Below are positions 46,474-57,950 of a DNA stretch of 64,000 bases, in pieces; position 1 is the first letter of the stretch; each line of letters starts with the position of its first letter. The notes under the pieces are model-generated. The model had not been told where the DNA came from. It searched no databases and worked only from the letters and a program-made list of their open reading frames with translations. The translations under genes and the position numbers were made by a program. The DNA is from Pezicula radicicola (Eukaryota > Ascomycota > Leotiomycetes > Helotiales > Dermateaceae): assembly GCA_003008705.1 (NCBI GenBank), contig PDUO01000031.1, positions 186,001 through 250,000 on the forward strand, written 5' to 3'.

Positions 46474-49400
46474 TTACTCTGCCACAGGCCAACAACTGAC
46501 AACCTCCTTGTCCACCCCATCCACAACCAAAACCACACTAGCCCCAAACTCTAATGGGTCCCCCTCAAAGATCACAAAATCCCTCGTCTCTTCCTGAATA
46601 TCCAATCCCAAGATCTCCTCCACATTTCTCGATACCAAGTTCACAGCAGCATGTTTATCAAGTCCAGAATACTTGGCTGCCCAACCTGCTTCAAGTGGAA
46701 GATTATGAATGAATGAATCAGCTATTAAACATTAGTCTCTTCTCAAAGCTAAACTGGAGTGTAGATAGTTGGATAGGTATAGTTTGGAAGTTGGTTGAGT
46801 TCTTACAAAATCCAGAAATCGCAAGTGCGAATTTTACACCCGCATCTGTTAGGATTGATGCTGCGGATCGAGTAAGAGGTGGTCCGCTCAAGGCTTCGAC
46901 CTTTTCGAATGTGTCGGGTGCTCCTCGAGCGGTGGTTAGGATTACGGGGATTTGTGCTGTGGCGAGTTTTTCGGCTACCTATGTTGTGGTGATTATCAGA
47001 TGAGTGATGAGTTCAAATTTTGGTTGGAGACTTGGAGGGGGGAAACTTACGTAGGGAAGTCCAGCACCGCCCATTAAGACCATGTTGACTATTGGATAAT
47101 CTTGTTTGATTTTTATTAGTTGCATTATATCGTACTAATATAGTCAGCATTTTGTTATTTAAAATAGGGAATCATTTATAACCTTGTTCTCAACGCTGAT
47201 CACAAGTGGCAATGTGCCATTTGTCACTCTTCCAAAAACATTATCCTTGCCTACTGAATCAGTTAAAAGTTTCCGCAAATTAGCGACGGCTGAAGATATA
47301 GTCGACATTCCCTCGGTTCCTAACCCCGCGTTAGTATAGTTCATGAATATGTCCCTATGTACGGGGGTCCTAATACCTTTCGATACCTGCCCAATACTCA
47401 AATGCAACGCAACATCCCCCCTAAAAATCCCCCCATCCAAAATACTCCTCTTCTCACTCGTCTTAATACCAACACTAACACCACTAACAGCACCACCACC
47501 TTCCTCCAAAGAAACCAAAGGCATCGTAATCGCTTTAGTAATACCTCCAATCTGAGCTCGTTTAAATGCCCTTCCTTCAAGATGAACGCCGTATTTCGCA
47601 TATACGATATTTTCTGGATCTAATGGTTTTCCTTTTTGATTCACATTTCCATCACCGGTTGCTGTATCGAAGGCGATTTCGATTAGTCCTAAGTTGACCG
47701 AGACTGCTGTGAGTCCGGGTAGGATATGACCGTTTTTGAGATGTAGTATGGTACCTCCATCGCTTACTGATATGCATTTTTCATGGGGACCGAAACATGA
47801 AATTTCGCCGGCATTTATGACCATGGTGAAATTACCACTATTCATGGATTCGAGATTTAAGTTTGGTGTTTGAAGGTAGGATTGGTTGATACCAGTAATT
47901 ACCACTTTATTCCCACCCTTCTCAACCTCCTTACATACCTCCTCTTTCACATCCTCAGGTATTACTTTTCGCATTTGTGGTGGCGTAGATTTAGTATATA
48001 CTTCCGATCTAACTTTACTCAAGCTCTCTTTTACCTTGATAGGATCTAATGTAGCTTTTCCATCAATGTACACTTGTAAAGGTGTTGCACCAAGAGAAAG
48101 AGGATGAGAATCCCAGATCACGAGGTCTGCATCGTATCCTGGTCGTGTATATCCGATTCGGTGATTTAATTCTAGTGATTTGGCTGGTATGCTTGTTATT
48201 GATTGGAGGGCTAGATTTGCTGGTAGGCCGAATGAATGGCTATTTGCTGCTTGGAAACTTTTTGGGGGGTTAGTTTTATTTAGGTATGTGTGAGTGGAGT
48301 GGAGTGGAGTGGTTACGTACAGTATATATTTTGCATTTAGAAAATCTTGTGTGTGGTCCTGTGGTATATTAGTTTGTTTGGTTTTTGATTTAAGGGATGT
48401 AGGTAGATATGTTCGGTACAGATTTATATGCAACTGGAACTCCATGTTCGGCTAGAATCTTGCCGGCGTATAAGCTTGCTCCGTATGCTTCTTTCTTATA
48501 GAGACCAAAGTCTGAGAAGGTGGCAATAGTGATGTTTCTAGACAGGTCATTAATCATTAGTCAAATTAGAATAGGTAAGTATACTTACTCTCCCTTCTCT
48601 TTAATCATTTCCGGAACTTTCCACGCATCCAAAGCATGATGGAAAGCTTGAACCCGAAATCCAAATTCCTTACTATGCTGTAACATATCCCAAAAATCTT
48701 CAGTTTCGTAACAATGAACATTGACTCCGATTTTTCCTCTGAGCATTGCAACGGATGAGTCTAGCTTCAGAGACTCTGGTAACCCACCATCAGCTGTGAG
48801 TCTTGCAATTGCTTCGGCATCTCCAGTACAGTGAACTGCTGTCGCAGATTTACACCACATGTCTTGCTTCTGACGAAGATATTCTGCAGAAGCCATATGT
48901 TCACGCAAGAGATAAGCATTTCCCATCCGAGTATGCTGATATACACGACTTGGATTTTCTCCACAAGCCATCTTCATATAGCGTCTTCTCTCCTTCAAAG
49001 GAACACCATATTCAAGTAACAATTCCTCCACCACTTCCTCACCATTAGGTCCACTCTTCAATATATTCTTCACCGGAAAGCCTTCACCACCCATAATATT
49101 CGCAGAACCTGGTAAGATAAGAGATGATGTTACACCACCTGATGCTATGATGGTGGTTGCGAAGTCGTATGGATGAATAGAATCTAATACGCGAACAAAT
49201 GGTGTTAGAGGACCGAATACTTTTGCGTTTATCTCATTATCATCTTCTGTACCGTCGTATTTTGGCCATACTCCACTAAGGTGGTGGGAATGCATATCGA
49301 CTAGTCCTGGAGTTACATACTTCCCACCTGCATCCACTACTTTCATCCCCGTGACTTCCGCTGCTGTAGATACTGCTGAGATTGAGGTGATTACACCTTT

Positions 49401-49796
49401 TTTGAAAATTATATCAACGGGATGATTTATGAATGTCTCTCCATCGAAGAGTGTAGCGTTTCGAATGATAACACTATCATTTTGACCACTCTTTGAATTC
49501 CAACGTGAGTTCTCTCTTGACGAGGAGATAGGGAAGGAATATTTCATCACTGGCTCATTGAACTCAGCGCATTTTGCTAATCCTGTATCGAGTTTCTCTA
49601 GTTGTAATCTCGTGATAGCAATAGTAGCAGGAGATTGAGTCGAGAAATATCGTGGTAGGATTGAGAATTGAATGTAGAGTATAATCCCGATTGCTGAAAT
49701 AATCCACAGCGGTACTCGTACTTTGGTACGACGATGTTGTTGATGCTGTCGAGATCTTTGAGTTGCAGAGTCTAATGATGTCGTTGGTAGACCCAT
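46474..49796 (-). CDS. Amidohydrolase family protein (fungal carbohydrate esterase 9-like), membrane-anchored
   Basis: Seven exons: 49796-48589, 48537-48420, 48358-48321, 48257-47183, 47134-47051, 46978-46807 and 46721-46474, giving 980 aa; every intron keeps phase. Residues about 29-45 form a signal anchor (VPLWIISAIGIILYIQFSIL). The first metal-binding motif is VDMHSHH (HxH at 169-171) after GGKYVTPGL. The typical amidohydrolase composite-domain end (YTRPGYDADLVIWDSHPLSLG) lies in exon 4. The C-terminal half repeats this architecture without the metal ligands and ends in VVLVVDGVDKEVV. The long form fits the fungal family usually named carbohydrate esterase 9, whose founder enzymes are N-acetylglucosamine-6-phosphate deacetylases. 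Substrate here is unknown; membrane topology argues against a purely cytosolic role. The exon 4 donor (GTTATA) is the weakest splice site. Confidence 0.85.
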
Positions 49797-52135
49797 CTTT
49801 GATGTAAACAGATTATGCTATGATAGGGTCTTGTTATGGGAGCCTGTGGCTACCTTATTATCTATACAGAAGTTGTCAGACATATCGAGGTTCAAACAAG
49901 AAAGGTAGAGAGCCCTCAGACCTTCCTCTTCAAGCCTAGTAGCGTACGCAATCCTTGTCAACTTAATCGTCACCACTAAGCGAACGCCGACGATTTATAT
50001 CGGAAGCTTTTATCTAGACCTCAATACTCGTGACGAATAACTTTCAATTTACAGTCGGCAAACTAGGGTATATGAAAGAAAGGTCTATTATAGTGTTATA
50101 CGCCGCTATAACCTGTTAATCTTTTAAAAAAAAAAACTGTAAGATTCTTATAAGTTGTCGCTTGCGAATACCACTTGAAATCAAACGAATCCTTTGTATC
50201 CCTGGTTCCAACTTCGACCTAGTTCACTTTCGTCGTTCTAATTCATTCAAAGGCATTGAATCCCTAGCCGGAGCTCGTACCATGACTGGAAGGGTTGTCT
50301 TTGATCGACTTGATAGAGTCCATGACATAAGCTTGAACTACCCAGCTAAATATCTAATTAATCGCCTAAGCATGATTTACAAATTGGGGCCTTTGAACGT
50401 AGCAACTCGTCGCGGAAGAATCATGGACTTTGGCTTATCTTCCACTAAGGTTCACCTTGCGAGCTTAACACAGAAATTGAAAACAGTTAAGTGAAAGTTG
50501 AAAAGTACTCCTATCCCCTAGAAAAATAAAAATAAGCGACGATGGTTAAATAACTTCCCTGTTTGGATAAGCTATAAGATAATTGTACTCAACTTTAAGT
50601 TGGTCTAACTAATTACCTGCTGACGCCCCAGCTTAAGAAACAAGACTGGATCTAATTCAAGCATGGACCCCGCCCTTACAAACGTGTTATTTGCCCCTTT
50701 AAAACTTCTCACAAGCTGAGTTGTTTCTAAGAGCTATCAAGGTTGAAATTATCCCTTGATAGCTTGGAGTTTTGCAACTTGCTGCTTCCTTTTTTTTCAC
50801 TTTTCAAATATTAAGCGAAGGTTCGGTTTTCTTCGTTTGAAGGTGAGACTTTGGCGGGACTCTACTCCAAGCAAACAAAAGACTGATCTGAGTATTTACT
50901 GCTCGATCATAATCAATCAAATATCTATGTTTTAAAGGTCTCTAAACCATGCTCATCCCTCTCTAGGTTATATACTCTCGGGGGTCCTTTCCCACGGCCT
51001 TGCCCTCGATGGTGAATCAGATCAACGTTGACGATAGTCCGGCTTCTCGTAATGTTACTAGAAGAGCTACTTTTGACCAGGAAGAGAGAGCTAGCTAGCC
51101 AATTAAGTGAACTAAGAAGCCGAAGAGCTAGTTTCTAGAAGAGCCTTATAATTTCAGCTAAAAAGGTGGCTTTTCTAGACGGGAAGCCACCTAAGTAGTA
51201 GACCGAGCTACAACATCAAGTGCTGCAGCACCGCACTTTACTTCGCACGTTAGAAATAGGAGGTACATCTACTAGGTAGCTATAAAATATAATGTAAAAG
51301 TATCTATAACCTCGCTTACGAAAGGCTTAGGCTTTGCTAGTTGATCGTCTATGAACGCAGATCGTCTGAACCCCACAGAAAAATTAGGTTGTGGGCGAGG
51401 GCCATAGAAGGATTATGGTGTTATTCCAGCCTTCACCGGCACTTTCAATTAAAGGACCGAGATGGGCAGCTCCATATGTCGCCAGAGTTTGGGCAGAAGG
51501 GACAGACAATCAGTAGCGAGATATCGCGAATAACTGGCCTGAGCTAGCACTGAGCTAACCTGAGCAAGACCTGAGTAGGTCCTGAGTAACTCGACCCTCA
51601 CATTGGCTGACACTAACAATGGCATTGACATGCCCAGACCTATCAGACGCAGATGAATCGACTTCCATTTGATAGCCCTGATCGGCCGGTAATTAGTGAT
51701 ACCAATATTGTCAAGATCCGTCACCATTAGCAAAATTCGGTTGTGCAGGGTCGAACCACAACTGCATGCCTGCGATGAACAGGAGACAGGACGACCAACG
51801 GCAGGACGGCGACCTTTGACAGCTCCAGGCCAGACAGGCGGCCAGGGCAGTATTTTTTGCATATCAAAGTCTCTTCTTAGCTTGCCGATCGAAAACTTTC
51901 GCAGATTGACCAAGCTGCTTGCATGTCGAGTTCTGACAAAGATGGATGACATGAAGGTCACCAAGGATGTACGAGTAGGCAACGTATCCCTCCCAACTGA
52001 TTGTGAATGTGGCAATGCGGACGTGCACACTCTTTCGTTCTCGTGCAACTTCAACATTGTATTACTCTATCTGGGCTTAACGATTTCATTCTTATGAAGG
52101 ATGAGACTTTGCGACTATCAACTTAAAATTACAGC
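49797..52135. other. Gene-free stretch
   Basis: Contains the upstream region of the amidohydrolase and an 11-bp perfect inverted repeat (AGCTATCAAGG, 50732-50742 / 50754-50764). Long frames on both strands at 51449-52097 oppose each other and carry no domain; not called. Confidence 0.4.
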
Positions 52136-53554
52136 TCAGGGTTCCCCATCCCACAAGAATGTATGTGTAGACGCCCATTCATTTATATGCACGACCATGC
52201 CTTTATCACTAGCCTCCTTTACGACCCTGTGACATTGGTCCTTGTAAACATCATCCGCTCTGTGGGGGCATGAAATATGTATTTCCTGAAGAGCAGACAG
52301 CTGAGAATCGTGCACGGAGTGGAAGTGACGAAACAAGGCGTCAAGGGCTTCTTCATGACGATCCGTTCCCTTTGATGTCAATGAAAGCTGGGCGACCGAA
52401 GTAGGTATTAAGTCGACAAGAGGCTCTGATGGGTTGGTGGTATGCCTCGCGGCGGCAGCGACGTTACACATGACAAGTTCCAGAGGGATCTTGAGCGTTT
52501 TCAGCCGCTGGAACCCACGTATCGACGCCTTACCTGGGACGATGGAGCCGTGTAATTGGCCGATGCCGACCGAAAGTTGCACGAGATAGCTCCCAGCCTC
52601 GCGCTCAACGGCATTGACAAACTTGCAGATGTCCCAATCCTGAATGGGGGAATCATTTTTCGTACAGTGCCCATATCTGAGCGTCTTCAGGGATGGCGTG
52701 TGCTTGAGAAAGTCGGCAATGCCCACGTCGTCGATGCAGCAGCCCATTAGATAAGCCACTTGCAGGGTCTCTGCGATATGATGCGAATCTCTGAATGCAA
52801 GGCTCCTGGGTATGTCCTCCAATGCTAAGCAGCTGCGGCCACAAAAATCCCGCATGTGCGGCAGAGCTAGAAACGGACTCGCCCATCTCAGATCAAATCG
52901 TTCTTCTGGGCCGAGCGAGACCGACCCCTCGAATCTCGTGACTGAGGCGAGGCTGGATGTGGATGTGGATGTGGTGGACTGCTGCTTGGCTTTGTCAATG
53001 ACGACGTCAAGAAGCTTGTCCGTTGCCTCATTCGGCTTCCAGGACCGTGGGATGACCAGTTTCTCGATGTTCGGCAGCAGCGTCAACAGAAAGGCAGCCC
53101 CGTGCTGGGAGTAGCGGCGCTCTCTGACGTCGGATTCGAAGGTAGTATAGTATTCCTTCCAATCGAGATGGGCTTGCTTGAGATAAGTCGAGTTGGCAAA
53201 TAATTCGACTACAGCTCCGCCATCGTGAATACTCGGTACTGACTTGGGCAGTTGACGAAGTATGAAACGGCTATCAGTTTTGAAGGTTGCGGTTCGAATG
53301 TAATGCGCCACAACGGGTTCGGCGGCGATGAGCATGATCATGTCCGAGGCGGACGTGAGATTCCACCCGCGCGGCATCAGGTAGTATTCAAACGTTTGGA
53401 AGCGCGAGCGTAGCTGATGATGGCGGTCGATAAATTTGGTGCATAGCGCGTATATTCTCTTGCAGGTCAATCCCACGCTCTCAAAACCCTCGGGCAGAGT
53501 GTGTTGGATGATTTTGTCGAGGAGTTCATTCGGTAGCTGCATGAACATCATCAT
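52136..53554 (-). CDS. F-box protein with leucine-rich C-terminal region
   Basis: Intronless 472-aa protein. The first ATG (53554) gives MMMFMQLPNELLDKIIQHTL, an N-terminal F-box (about residues 5-45; LPNELLDKI, FESVGLTCKRIY). F-box proteins bind Skp1 and choose substrates for SCF ubiquitin ligases. The rest has the loosely leucine-rich pattern of fungal F-box proteins (LLTLLPNIEKLVIP, FLKHTPSLKTLRYGHC, FQRLKTLKIPLEL, ALQEIHIS). A Ser/Thr tract (STTSTSTSSL) lies mid-protein. Substrate unknown. The frame is open upstream of the ATG without another start. Confidence 0.85.
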   Translation of the reverse strand: MMMFMQLPNELLDKIIQHTLPEGFESVGLTCKRIYALCTKFIDRHHQLRSRFQTFEYYLMPRGWNLTSASDMIMLIAAEPVVAHYIRTATFKTDSRFILRQLPKSVPSIHDGGAVVELFANSTYLKQAHLDWKEYYTTFESDVRERRYSQHGAAFLLTLLPNIEKLVIPRSWKPNEATDKLLDVVIDKAKQQSTTSTSTSSLASVTRFEGSVSLGPEERFDLRWASPFLALPHMRDFCGRSCLALEDIPRSLAFRDSHHIAETLQVAYLMGCCIDDVGIADFLKHTPSLKTLRYGHCTKNDSPIQDWDICKFVNAVEREAGSYLVQLSVGIGQLHGSIVPGKASIRGFQRLKTLKIPLELVMCNVAAAARHTTNPSEPLVDLIPTSVAQLSLTSKGTDRHEEALDALFRHFHSVHDSQLSALQEIHISCPHRADDVYKDQCHRVVKEASDKGMVVHINEWASTHTFLWDGEP

Positions 53555-54156
53555 GGTCGTGCGTGAAGGGGTGAAGGGGAATGTTCTTGTCTTGTCTTTG
53601 AGACTGCTGCTGTTTTTGTTGTTGTTGTTAAGGTTAGCAAGGCACAACAGCGAGACGAGGGCCTCTTAACCAGAAATTCTAATAATGACCTTTCGAGAAC
53701 TAACCTGGAACAACGAAGACAAAAATAATGTGAGGTCTATAGGTAAGCGCGCGGCTCCGGCTCCTATTCACGCTGTGTTATATCCGGCTCCCATGAAAGG
53801 CTGTGTTAAATTTATATCCCCGCCCCCGCCCTACAGCTACCTTATGCATGTCAATAATAATTACCAACCTCGGAAAGGAACCAAAGTTTTCAGCAATGTA
53901 ATCTTAGTATCTAACATTCAATGCTGCACCTAAATCTAAATAGGCTTTGCCTCCTAAAAAAAACCCCAACAACGCAGAACCAACAATTGGGGTCCAGGTC
54001 GTGGTCATGGTGGTCATACCAAAACTGGATTCTCATGAACCAATTTGGTCTGCATTTTGCATTATCTGTCCACTATGGTAGAAATCGGATGCCACGGCGC
54101 ATTGCATCGGCCTGGCCTGTCTCGTTGATCAAGGACGAGGATTTTAAATCGGCTTA

Positions 54157-54376
54157 CCCGTATTAATTGGCAATGAAGATAAATCCTAATATTTTAAACA
54201 CTTTAATATTTAAAGTCTAAAAAAAAAACATTTTAATATATTCCTAAGTATACTAATATCAGTTTAAAGTCTTTTCTTTCTATAAATTTACTTAGATTAT
54301 TCATATATCTTATAGAGCTTCGTATTTTTAAAGTGTTTAAGGTAATACCTACTATCTTGATTGCCAATTAATACGG
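54157..54376. mobile_element. Mariner-like MITE (about 220 bp)
   Basis: The two ends are inverted copies: CCCGTATTAATTGGCAAT at the left and the reverse complement of CCGTATTAATTGGCAAT at the right; similarity continues inward through TTAAACACTTTA. TA dinucleotides flank both ends (54155-54156 and 54377-54378), as expected for Tc1/mariner-type insertion. The centre is AT-rich and non-coding. The terminal sequence is not one I can match to a named family. Confidence 0.75.
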
Positions 54377-54417
54377 TATTTGTCCGTTCTATATGAGAAC
54401 ATTCATTACTTCTGTAT

Positions 54418-54537
54418 TTGCCCTCGCTGCCCCGGCCTCTTCCACGAATATCTCACGTTGGCGGATGGAGGAGTGAGATGTTGGCTGCTGTGCCCGAGCT
54501 ATTCGTGGAAGAGGCCGGGCCGGGGCAGAGAGGGCAA
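54418..54537. repeat. Long foldback hairpin
   Basis: Left arm 54418-54450 and right arm 54500-54537 pair over 33 bp with one mismatch and a 5-base bulge (a duplicated CCCGG in the right arm). Shared core: GCCTCTTCCACGAATA. The 49-base loop contains a smaller stem (TCTCAC / GTGAGA). It sits about 40 bp from the MITE and about 220 bp upstream of the next start codon. It could be a foldback transposon relic, a small-RNA precursor or a regulatory hairpin. Confidence 0.8.
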
Positions 54538-54759
54538 GTAAACCATGGAAGTAGGCAGTGTCGAGCCTGATGGTGTAATTTTGGAAGGTAGGGACTTGAA
54601 TCTAACTTCATGGAATGGAAGATGTTAGTTATACTTCCTGGGATGTACAGTACTGCCTGCGTATATAAATCTGGCGCCTGCCTTGTTTATACTTGAACCG
54701 AAAACAGCCAGTTCTCCTATCTACTCTTCTCTTATTATTGTCTGCCATTCAAGCCCATC

Positions 54760-56945
54760 ATGCATTTTTTCTTCTTCCTATTTCTTTTGCTCACTGTCAA
54801 TGCGGCGGTGCTTCCGCGTAGCCCTACTGATTGCGAAAATGAGTTCGAGGACATCGAAATGACTGTGTTCAATGATGGACCTAGTGTCACTGGAGATGCG
54901 GGCATTGGAGCCGAGTTTGAGACACCACGGGTCAACTTCCAAAACTCGGCTTGCAGCCTTGACGATACATTTGCTGCAAAACGCATGACAGTACAGGGCC
55001 GGTCAGGAACAAACTTTGTGCTATCAGTAGACACCGGGTCAACGGAACTTGGGGCGGGAAAACTCAACCTGGAGTATATTCTGGACGGCACGAGGATCAA
55101 AGTCGGAGATGGAAGCGCTGCGGCCGCTGGTGCAGCAGCTACAAACGACTTCGTAAGTGCTTCCTTCGCTACAGACTCCATGACTGACTAACGTTATCAG
55201 ATGGGTTGGACACCGTGGACTGAGAACCCTCCAAACCAAGTTACTATCCTGAATTACCCGCAGTGTAATCCTTGGACCATCACCGGCTTGACTCCAAACA
55301 CGGACAAAGGTAATATTTTCTGGGCACCACAGGTGACTGCACCTATGCCTCTCGAAGCGCTTTACTCTCTTATGCGAGAAAATATACAAGACCCAGAGAC
55401 CGGCCGAAACATCCTGAACGGCCTGGCTTCAGTTACAACTGGCCAAAACATCCAGCTTGTGACCCAGGACTACTTTCAGTCTGCCTCGCTCAACATGGAT
55501 GCCAGCACGGTCACTGATGACATGCTTGGCTTCTTCACCTTGGTCTTATCCTATGCGAAAGCAGCAAACCTCGTGCAAACTCCGGATGTGAGCCCCAAGC
55601 ATTGGTTGCCGTTTATGCCACGAACGGAATTCAACACGATTTATTCGCAAGTCCGCTCAAAATTCACGACCCCTCTATTCGATGTATTTAACACACTTGC
55701 ATGCTACAAGACGGAGTTGGACGAAGATTTGAACGAAGAAGTCACGTAAGTAGCCCGAGTCGATTTGCTTGCCAACTAACGACGTGCAGGCTTGATAGCG
55801 ACTACTGCACGGGGACCGTGGCGAAACCAGTGCCTGGTACGAAATTCGCAGGTTTGCAGTACACATATGCCGGCGATGGTTTCCCTGATCCCACCAACCC
55901 CCAAACCGTCAACATCAAGCAATGGATTCAAGGCATCGGCATCGGCAACCCCAGCCCAGACTCGTTTTCGGCTTTCGACAAGAACTACGATGCATCCATC
56001 GGTGGCCTGAATAGAGCGACCGAAAGAATGTACAATTCACAGCGCGCTGTACCTTTGTTTGAGTTCCGAGACTTAGACCCTCTTAAGACGACGGACTTTG
56101 GGTCTTTCATGGGCCAAGTAGACTCATCGATCCAGGCACTGCACCAAAACTTCGCCATTCAACCCGCGAGGAAAATCAGAGTGAGACGCCAGAGCGACAG
56201 TGGCAGCTGCGTCCCTAGCAACACTTACACCGGGAATCCGACAACGCCAACGACGAACGCAGGTGACCCCGGTTGTGGTCCCAATCTCGGCCAGGTACCT
56301 TGCCCAACATCCTCATCATCATCCTCCCCCTCATCACCAACCACTTCGACGAGCACAATTTCTTCAATTTCAGTTCCAGCAACAACAGTACAACTTCCGA
56401 GCCCATCCCCATCGTGTAACGATGTAGAAGAGTGTGATGAGGCCGCAAATGCAGCGAGACCATCGTAAGTCTTTATCTCGGTCCTTCTTATCAAGTGTTA
56501 ATCTCTTAATAGTTGTCAGACTGCGGATGATTGCACGGTCGGGTGTGCTCAAATGCTCGCCAACAACACCCAAGCTCTCACCGTCGGCTTCGCCTCAACC
56601 TGCATCGACATGGCCTTTTGCACCTGCAGCGTCGTGGCTGCCGAAATCGCCGCCGATATCCTCATCGCCCTTGGTGATATCGTATGTGTCGTCTGGAACG
56701 AGGCCTTGCAGGGTGCCGCCGCGATCCTCGAATTTGTTGTACCCTATGTGGGTGAGGTCGCTGAAGGAGTTGATGCAAGCGAATTGTTCGAGGCAGCCCA
56801 ACAGGTATTCAAGAAGGGCGCCACAGATTGTAACCTTGCTTGTCCTGGGCATCAATATACAGCCGTTGATCCTATGGATATCAACTCAATGCTCGGTATT
56901 AACGAATGTGGTGATGACGAAGCCACGTCTTCGCCTGGGACTTAG
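54760..56945 (+). CDS. Large secreted protein of unknown function
   Basis: Four exons (54760-55152, 55201-55745, 55790-56464, 56513-56945; introns 48, 44 and 48 bp, all GTAAGT) give 681 aa. A signal peptide (MHFFFFLFLLLTVNAAV) opens the protein. The N-terminal module (about residues 17-310) has GWTPWTENPPNQVTI, QCNPWTITGL and WAPQVTAPMPLEAL. Next comes a Cys-poor region with IKQWIQGIGIGNPSPDSF. A Ser/Thr/Pro linker (about residues 475-520) leads to a Cys-rich end (CNDVEECDEAANAARPSC, CTVGCAQM, MAFCTCSVVAAEIAADI). I do not recognise the family. It has no obvious glycoside hydrolase active site. A cell-wall or extracellular role is likely from the signal peptide and linker. Confidence 0.8.
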
Positions 56946-57950
56946 CTGGCCATGCGGAGGGTCGTGTTCGGAATTTACCGGTCGTTGTCTGCGGCGAATC
57001 GTGAGTGCTCGGCATTTGTCTTATATTTTGTTTCTTGGTCGTTTCGTATATTGTATTGACTTAAGAGATGAGTTCCTGATCGCCTCGTCGTGCGTGGCAA
57101 TTGTGCTGGTCGTGATCGAAGAGTCCTTTGCCGATCGTCTTTAGCTCCAGTGCGTCGTTCATTCTCGTTGCCATTGACTTGATCAATTCTCCAAACCCAA
57201 TTCTCCATTTGAGACGAAATGCGAACCACCTGCGCATCGGCAGCCCCCAGGTTGCTTGATTCATCGATAACCCATGACACACACTCCCAAGTGCTTCAAC
57301 CTTTCTGTATGCCATGTTCCTTCGTTCTTTCTTTGATTTTTCTTTCAGCTTGTACAAGTTTTGAAATTTCTTCCAACATCTTTCTTCTCTCGGTCTCATG
57401 CTTCAATCGCTCAAGCTCAAAAGTGTGTTTCGCTTCGTCATATACAGAATGAGGTTAGTTTCTTGTTGCCACTCATGGCGCATGTCACACTCATTGACCT
57501 TCCTCTTCTTCCTTGCGTGTAGCTTTGAGGTCAAGGAGCTCTTTTTGGACGCCTTGTTTCTTTTTGTCAAAAGTTGACGATCTAAAGAAATTTACCTACT
57601 AGGGGGCCGGTGAGTAAAGGTGAGTAGAGGTGAGCAGAGGTGAGCGTGGGTAAGGATAAGATGAAGGTGGAGCGAGGGTGAGAAAAGCCGCGAATAGTCA
57701 TGTGAGCGCTAGTCTACAAGTTCCAAGGTTAGGTTGGCGAAGCGAGGTGAGGATTGGCGTGTGCGATAATAGCTGATGATAAGTACACACAGCTTATTGG
57801 AAGTTATTCCCGTGAACTGCATTCATTAGGTTTAGCTTCAATGCAATGGGATGCTGGCAGCCCATATCTGTGCTATATATTGAGGTGCCAGAGCACTCAT
57901 TTACTATATGTTATAAGAATTCACCGTAACCTAGGTGAAACCTAGACAAA
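56946..57950. other. Intergenic region
   Basis: No gene supported. A run of AGGTGAG-like decamers (about 57608-57655) is a minor tandem repeat. The last 200 bases precede the transporter relic and should hold its promoter. Confidence 0.45.

Noticed and set aside
47343..49048. Plus-strand frames inside the amidohydrolase locus
   Set aside because: They are antisense shadows of well-supported exons.
50162..50494. 110-codon plus-strand frame upstream of the amidohydrolase
   Set aside because: No domain, no ATG in its first part and no splice support; the flanks are AT-rich and non-coding in character.
51449..52097. Long overlapping frames on both strands (202 and 133 codons)
   Set aside because: They oppose each other, have no domain, and neither has supporting splice signals. 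Probably non-coding or a decayed element.
55039..57399. Minus-strand frames across the secreted-protein gene and its 3' flank
   Set aside because: Antisense shadows or low-complexity frames; the plus strand has four phase-consistent exons and a signal peptide.
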